Below are positions 6,195-7,813 of a stretch of DNA of 7,813 nucleotides, one piece after another. The position numbers were made by a program, and so were the translations under genes. Within the stretch, counting starts at the first letter, position 1. Each line of letters opens with the position of its first letter. Source of the stretch: Gammaproteobacteria bacterium (GTDB taxonomy: Bacteria; Pseudomonadota; Gammaproteobacteria; SZUA-21); assembly GCA_003233075.1 (NCBI GenBank), contig QIKQ01000167.1, positions 1 to 7,813 on the forward strand, read 5' to 3'. The notes beneath the pieces are model-generated. The model ran no database searches and was not told where the DNA came from. It saw only the letters and a program-made list of their open reading frames with translations.

Positions 6195-6219
6195 TGTTAA
6201 GGTGTAGTGTTTCTTAACA
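6195..6219 (+). repeat. Perfect 7-bp inverted repeat just upstream of psd
   Basis: TGTTAAG (6195-6201) and CTTAACA (6213-6219) form a seven-base-pair stem with an 11-base loop. It ends 12 bases before the psd Shine-Dalgarno (AAGGA, 6232-6236). Its 5' arm and loop contain AAGGTGTA (6199-6206), a direct copy of 6149-6156 in the preceding hairpin, so the two hairpins could exchange partners. Confidence 0.6.
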
Positions 6220-6245
6220 TAAAGATAGGCTAAGGAATAGTCTCC

Positions 6246-6887
6246 ATGGTTAATAAAGAAGGTGTTATTTTCGCAATTGCTTTTGCGTCGTGTGCACTTA
6301 CTGCTCAGCACTACTTAGGTTTTTGGCCTGCCATTCCTTTCTGGATTTCTTTTGTTATTATTTTTTATTTGTTTCGCGATCCTATGCGTGAAATTCCATC
6401 TTTACCACTCGCAATACTATCTCCAGCCGATGGCAAAATAATTGCGATTGAAAAAACACATGATCCGTATGTAAATCGGCCAGCAATCAAAATATCAATT
6501 AAGATGAATTCCCTTGGCATCTATACCACACGAAGTCCAACGGAAGGAAAGGTGATGCAACGCTGGTATAAGCATCCATCTGAATCGGATAAGCATAAAA
6601 AGAATTTCGGTATTTGGATACAAACGGACGAACGAGATGATGTGGTATTAGTGATGCAGCCAAATTCTTTTCTAAACACGCCTAAGTGTTTTGTGCAGTC
6701 TGGCGAACGAATTGGCCAAGGTCGTCGCTGTGGATACATTCGATTTGGATCAAACTTAGAAGTGTATATTCCGGAAAATTCTAAAATATTAATTAATATA
6801 GGCAATACAGTTGAGGCTGGTTCAAGTGTACTCGCTAATTTAATTCACGCCAAAGATACCATAAACGAAAAACTAATGAGTGCCTAG
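6246..6887 (+). CDS. psd: Divergent phosphatidylserine decarboxylase homologue (short, membrane-anchored type)
   Basis: The family makes phosphatidylethanolamine from phosphatidylserine at the inner membrane, using a pyruvoyl group formed by self-cleavage of a Gly-Ser bond. This 213-residue protein has two N-terminal hydrophobic segments (about 6-20 and 27-43), then FRDPMREIP (43-51), SPADG (59-63, with the Asp of the self-cleavage machinery), SIKMNSLGIYTTRSPTEG (84-101), and RFGS (166-169), with predicted cleavage at G168-S169. Several usually conserved blocks are altered. The NVHxNR block reads GIYTTR, so the expected histidine is Tyr93. The NAxxDKASxENER block reads SESDKHKKNF, and the GLxARRI block reads NSFLNTPK. 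Processing is plausible but normal decarboxylase activity is not assured. AAGGA lies nine bases before the ATG. It follows ilvC by 106 bases, as in the ilvIHC-psd order of many beta/gammaproteobacteria, but no pssA follows. Confidence 0.85.
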   Translation: MVNKEGVIFAIAFASCALTAQHYLGFWPAIPFWISFVIIFYLFRDPMREIPSLPLAILSPADGKIIAIEKTHDPYVNRPAIKISIKMNSLGIYTTRSPTEGKVMQRWYKHPSESDKHKKNFGIWIQTDERDDVVLVMQPNSFLNTPKCFVQSGERIGQGRRCGYIRFGSNLEVYIPENSKILINIGNTVEAGSSVLANLIHAKDTINEKLMSA

Positions 6888-6897
6888 GTAGTAAGGC

Positions 6898-6924
6898 AAT
6901 ACCTTTTTGGTGGTATTTTTATTT
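6898..6924 (+). terminator. Likely intrinsic terminator of the ilv-psd operon
   Basis: AATACC (6898-6903) pairs with GGTATT (6912-6917) around an eight-base loop, and a T-rich tail (TTTTT then ATTT, 6916-6924) follows. It begins 11 bases after the psd stop. The stem is short and contains only two G-C pairs, so it is a weak terminator, but its position and tail are right. Confidence 0.55.
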
Positions 6925-7110
6925 GTATAGGCACGTTGAGTACGTATAGTTCCATCTTAAGACTTCCGTAAATTCCAATATCTCTGATTTTTTTATTTTA
7001 TTAGCAAATCGTATTACATTTGTTGTATTAAATACTGGAATCGTTTTCCCTATGGCTAGAATCTATGAAAAATAAGCCAAGGACTAGTTTCACAAATATG
7101 GTTTCGATTA

Positions 7111-7428
7111 TTAGACAAAGCTCATCCAGATGCAGTCAATGCCATCGAGCAACATGTGAATGATTAGGCCTAGTCCGATTAAGCGCAGCTTAGGAATAAA
7201 ACAAAAAGCGAGATAGATGGGCACTAGCCAGTAACTGTGCAGGAAGTGGGTTCCAATGCTACATCTGTTTGGATCATAGACAGGGTTGGCAAATAAATGA
7301 TCGAGGTCTACAAGCATCGTTGCCATCATAACTATGTAGGCAAACATAAATCGGCGAGGGTAGACCATTTTGGCTGCGACGGCCGGAACCAAGAAATGTA
7401 AAATCATATGTATAATAGCTCGTTCCAT
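7111..7428 (-). CDS. DUF6122-type small integral membrane protein
   Basis: This is a 105-residue membrane protein of unknown function. Four hydrophobic segments are visible (about 5-22, 27-45, 66-79 and 82-100). Conserved-looking polar residues include His7 and His11 in the first segment, DLDH (41-44), the stretch VYDPNRCSIGTHFLHSYW (50-67) with His61 and His64, and HMLLDGIDC (91-99). This pattern of Asp and His resembles small DUF6122 proteins and recalls membrane proteins annotated as metal-dependent hydrolases (YdjM-like), so metal binding is possible but is inference. A clear Shine-Dalgarno (AAGGA, plus-strand 7434-7438) supports the ATG at 7428. TATGAT on the minus strand (7476-7471) is a possible -10. 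It converges on psd and is probably its own transcript. Confidence 0.85.
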   Translation of the reverse strand: MERAIIHMILHFLVPAVAAKMVYPRRFMFAYIVMMATMLVDLDHLFANPVYDPNRCSIGTHFLHSYWLVPIYLAFCFIPKLRLIGLGLIIHMLLDGIDCIWMSFV

Positions 7429-7702
7429 TTATTTCCTTGGTATTTAATTACGAAACTTGACCTCTAGTTTATCATACCCTTAGAAGCAAAATACTACGCT
7501 ATTAACAAAAATGACCTGGTCATTTTTGAAAAGTAAGGATGACAATTTATTGCGAAAATTTTTCAATATGGCAAAATAATAATCTAAATTAACTTGTCGT
7601 ATAAGGGCACTGTTATCCCACAGCTTGGATTAAACAGGAAAGCCTGACCTTAAGATTGTACTCGTAAGTATAAAAAAACGTTGAAATAATAGAGATTAGG
7701 TT
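7429..7702. other. Intergenic stretch without a gene
   Basis: This is AT-rich DNA between the DUF6122 start and the transposase remnant. I see the DUF6122 Shine-Dalgarno and possible -10 box at the left, the palindrome at 7506-7528, and no supportable coding frame. If the remnant at 7703 is real, the left end of the former insertion sequence should lie in the right half of this stretch, but its other end is outside the window and I cannot identify a terminal inverted repeat. Confidence 0.6.
7506..7528. repeat. 23-bp perfect palindrome (11-base arms, one central base)
   Basis: CAAAAATGACC (7506-7516) and GGTCATTTTTG (7518-7528) are exact reverse complements around a single T. As RNA it could form a short GC-poor hairpin with A- and T-rich flanks on both strands, so a weak bidirectional terminator is possible. 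The near absence of a loop fits a protein-binding dyad (TGACC-T-GGTCA core) equally well. It lies about 80-100 bases upstream of the DUF6122 gene, where an operator would be expected. Confidence 0.75.
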
Positions 7703-7777
7703 ATGTTGCATCCTAATAGCGTTGTCCATCAGTTGTTAAAACCTTCGTCGAGACATGAATTTAAGAGTCTGATATAG
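7703..7777 (+). pseudogene. Decayed N-terminus of an IS4-family transposase
   Basis: ATG at 7703 opens 24 codons ending at TAG 7775. They begin MLHPNSVVHQLLKPSS and continue RHEFKSLI. From memory this resembles the start of IS4-family transposases with a DUF4372 N-terminus, which typically read like M-x-H-x-N-(T/S)-V-x-x-Q-L-L-(K/Q)-x-x-P-R-H-E-F. Further in-frame stops follow at once (TAG, then TAA TAA), so a full-length enzyme cannot be made from this frame. The rest, if any, lies beyond the right edge. Only about 20 residues support the call, so chance resemblance is not excluded. GAG and AGG near the ATG could be a residual ribosome site. Confidence 0.45.
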
Positions 7778-7813
7778 GACTAATAAATTTTATATCTGAA
7801 ACAGAACGTTAGT

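Noticed and set aside
6521..6805. Leftward 94-codon frame inside psd
   Set aside because: Shadow of psd, which carries the family motifs on the plus strand.
6925..7110. Possible gene remnant between psd and DUF6122
   Set aside because: Stops in all frames and no recognisable peptide; only AT-rich spacer is visible.

Overview
The window looks like chromosomal DNA from an AT-rich gammaproteobacterium (a betaproteobacterium is less likely). The main evidence is protein resemblance. The ProS N-terminus follows the Escherichia coli protein closely. IlvI and IlvH are of the AHAS III type. IlvC is the short 338-residue class I form, with a C-terminus essentially identical to the Pseudomonas form. 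The order ilvI-ilvH-ilvC followed by a psd-type gene is a known beta/gammaproteobacterial arrangement. I cannot name the genus.

Layout: positions 1-1977 hold three leftward genes: the N-terminal 309 codons of proS (cut by the window edge), a small MIF-like tautomerase, and an exported DUF4124 protein. Positions 1978-2862 are an 885-base non-coding divide. It holds seven direct copies of a 17-base motif (2095-2364), an imperfect hairpin, a possible 27-codon hydrophobic ORF and weak promoter-like boxes. Positions 2863-6887 hold four rightward genes that read as one operon: ilvI, ilvH, ilvC and a divergent phosphatidylserine decarboxylase homologue (psd). A weak intrinsic terminator follows at about 6898-6924. 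A leftward DUF6122 membrane protein lies at 7111-7428. The last 385 bases hold an 11+1+11 palindrome and, at 7703, what looks like the decayed first codons of an IS4-family transposase.

How the genes work together: IlvI (catalytic) and IlvH (valine-sensing regulatory subunit) make acetolactate or acetohydroxybutyrate, and IlvC isomerises and reduces it. These are the first two steps of valine, isoleucine and leucine precursor synthesis. The psd-like gene belongs to phosphatidylethanolamine synthesis and is probably cotranscribed, but it has lost several residues normally conserved in the family, and pssA does not follow it. The ilvC-psd gap carries two perfect inverted repeats that could form alternative RNA structures.

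The window is mostly ordinary housekeeping DNA. The parts most worth a second look are the repeat array, the divergent Psd with its structured leader, and the transposase remnant. I see no convincing new multi-gene system.
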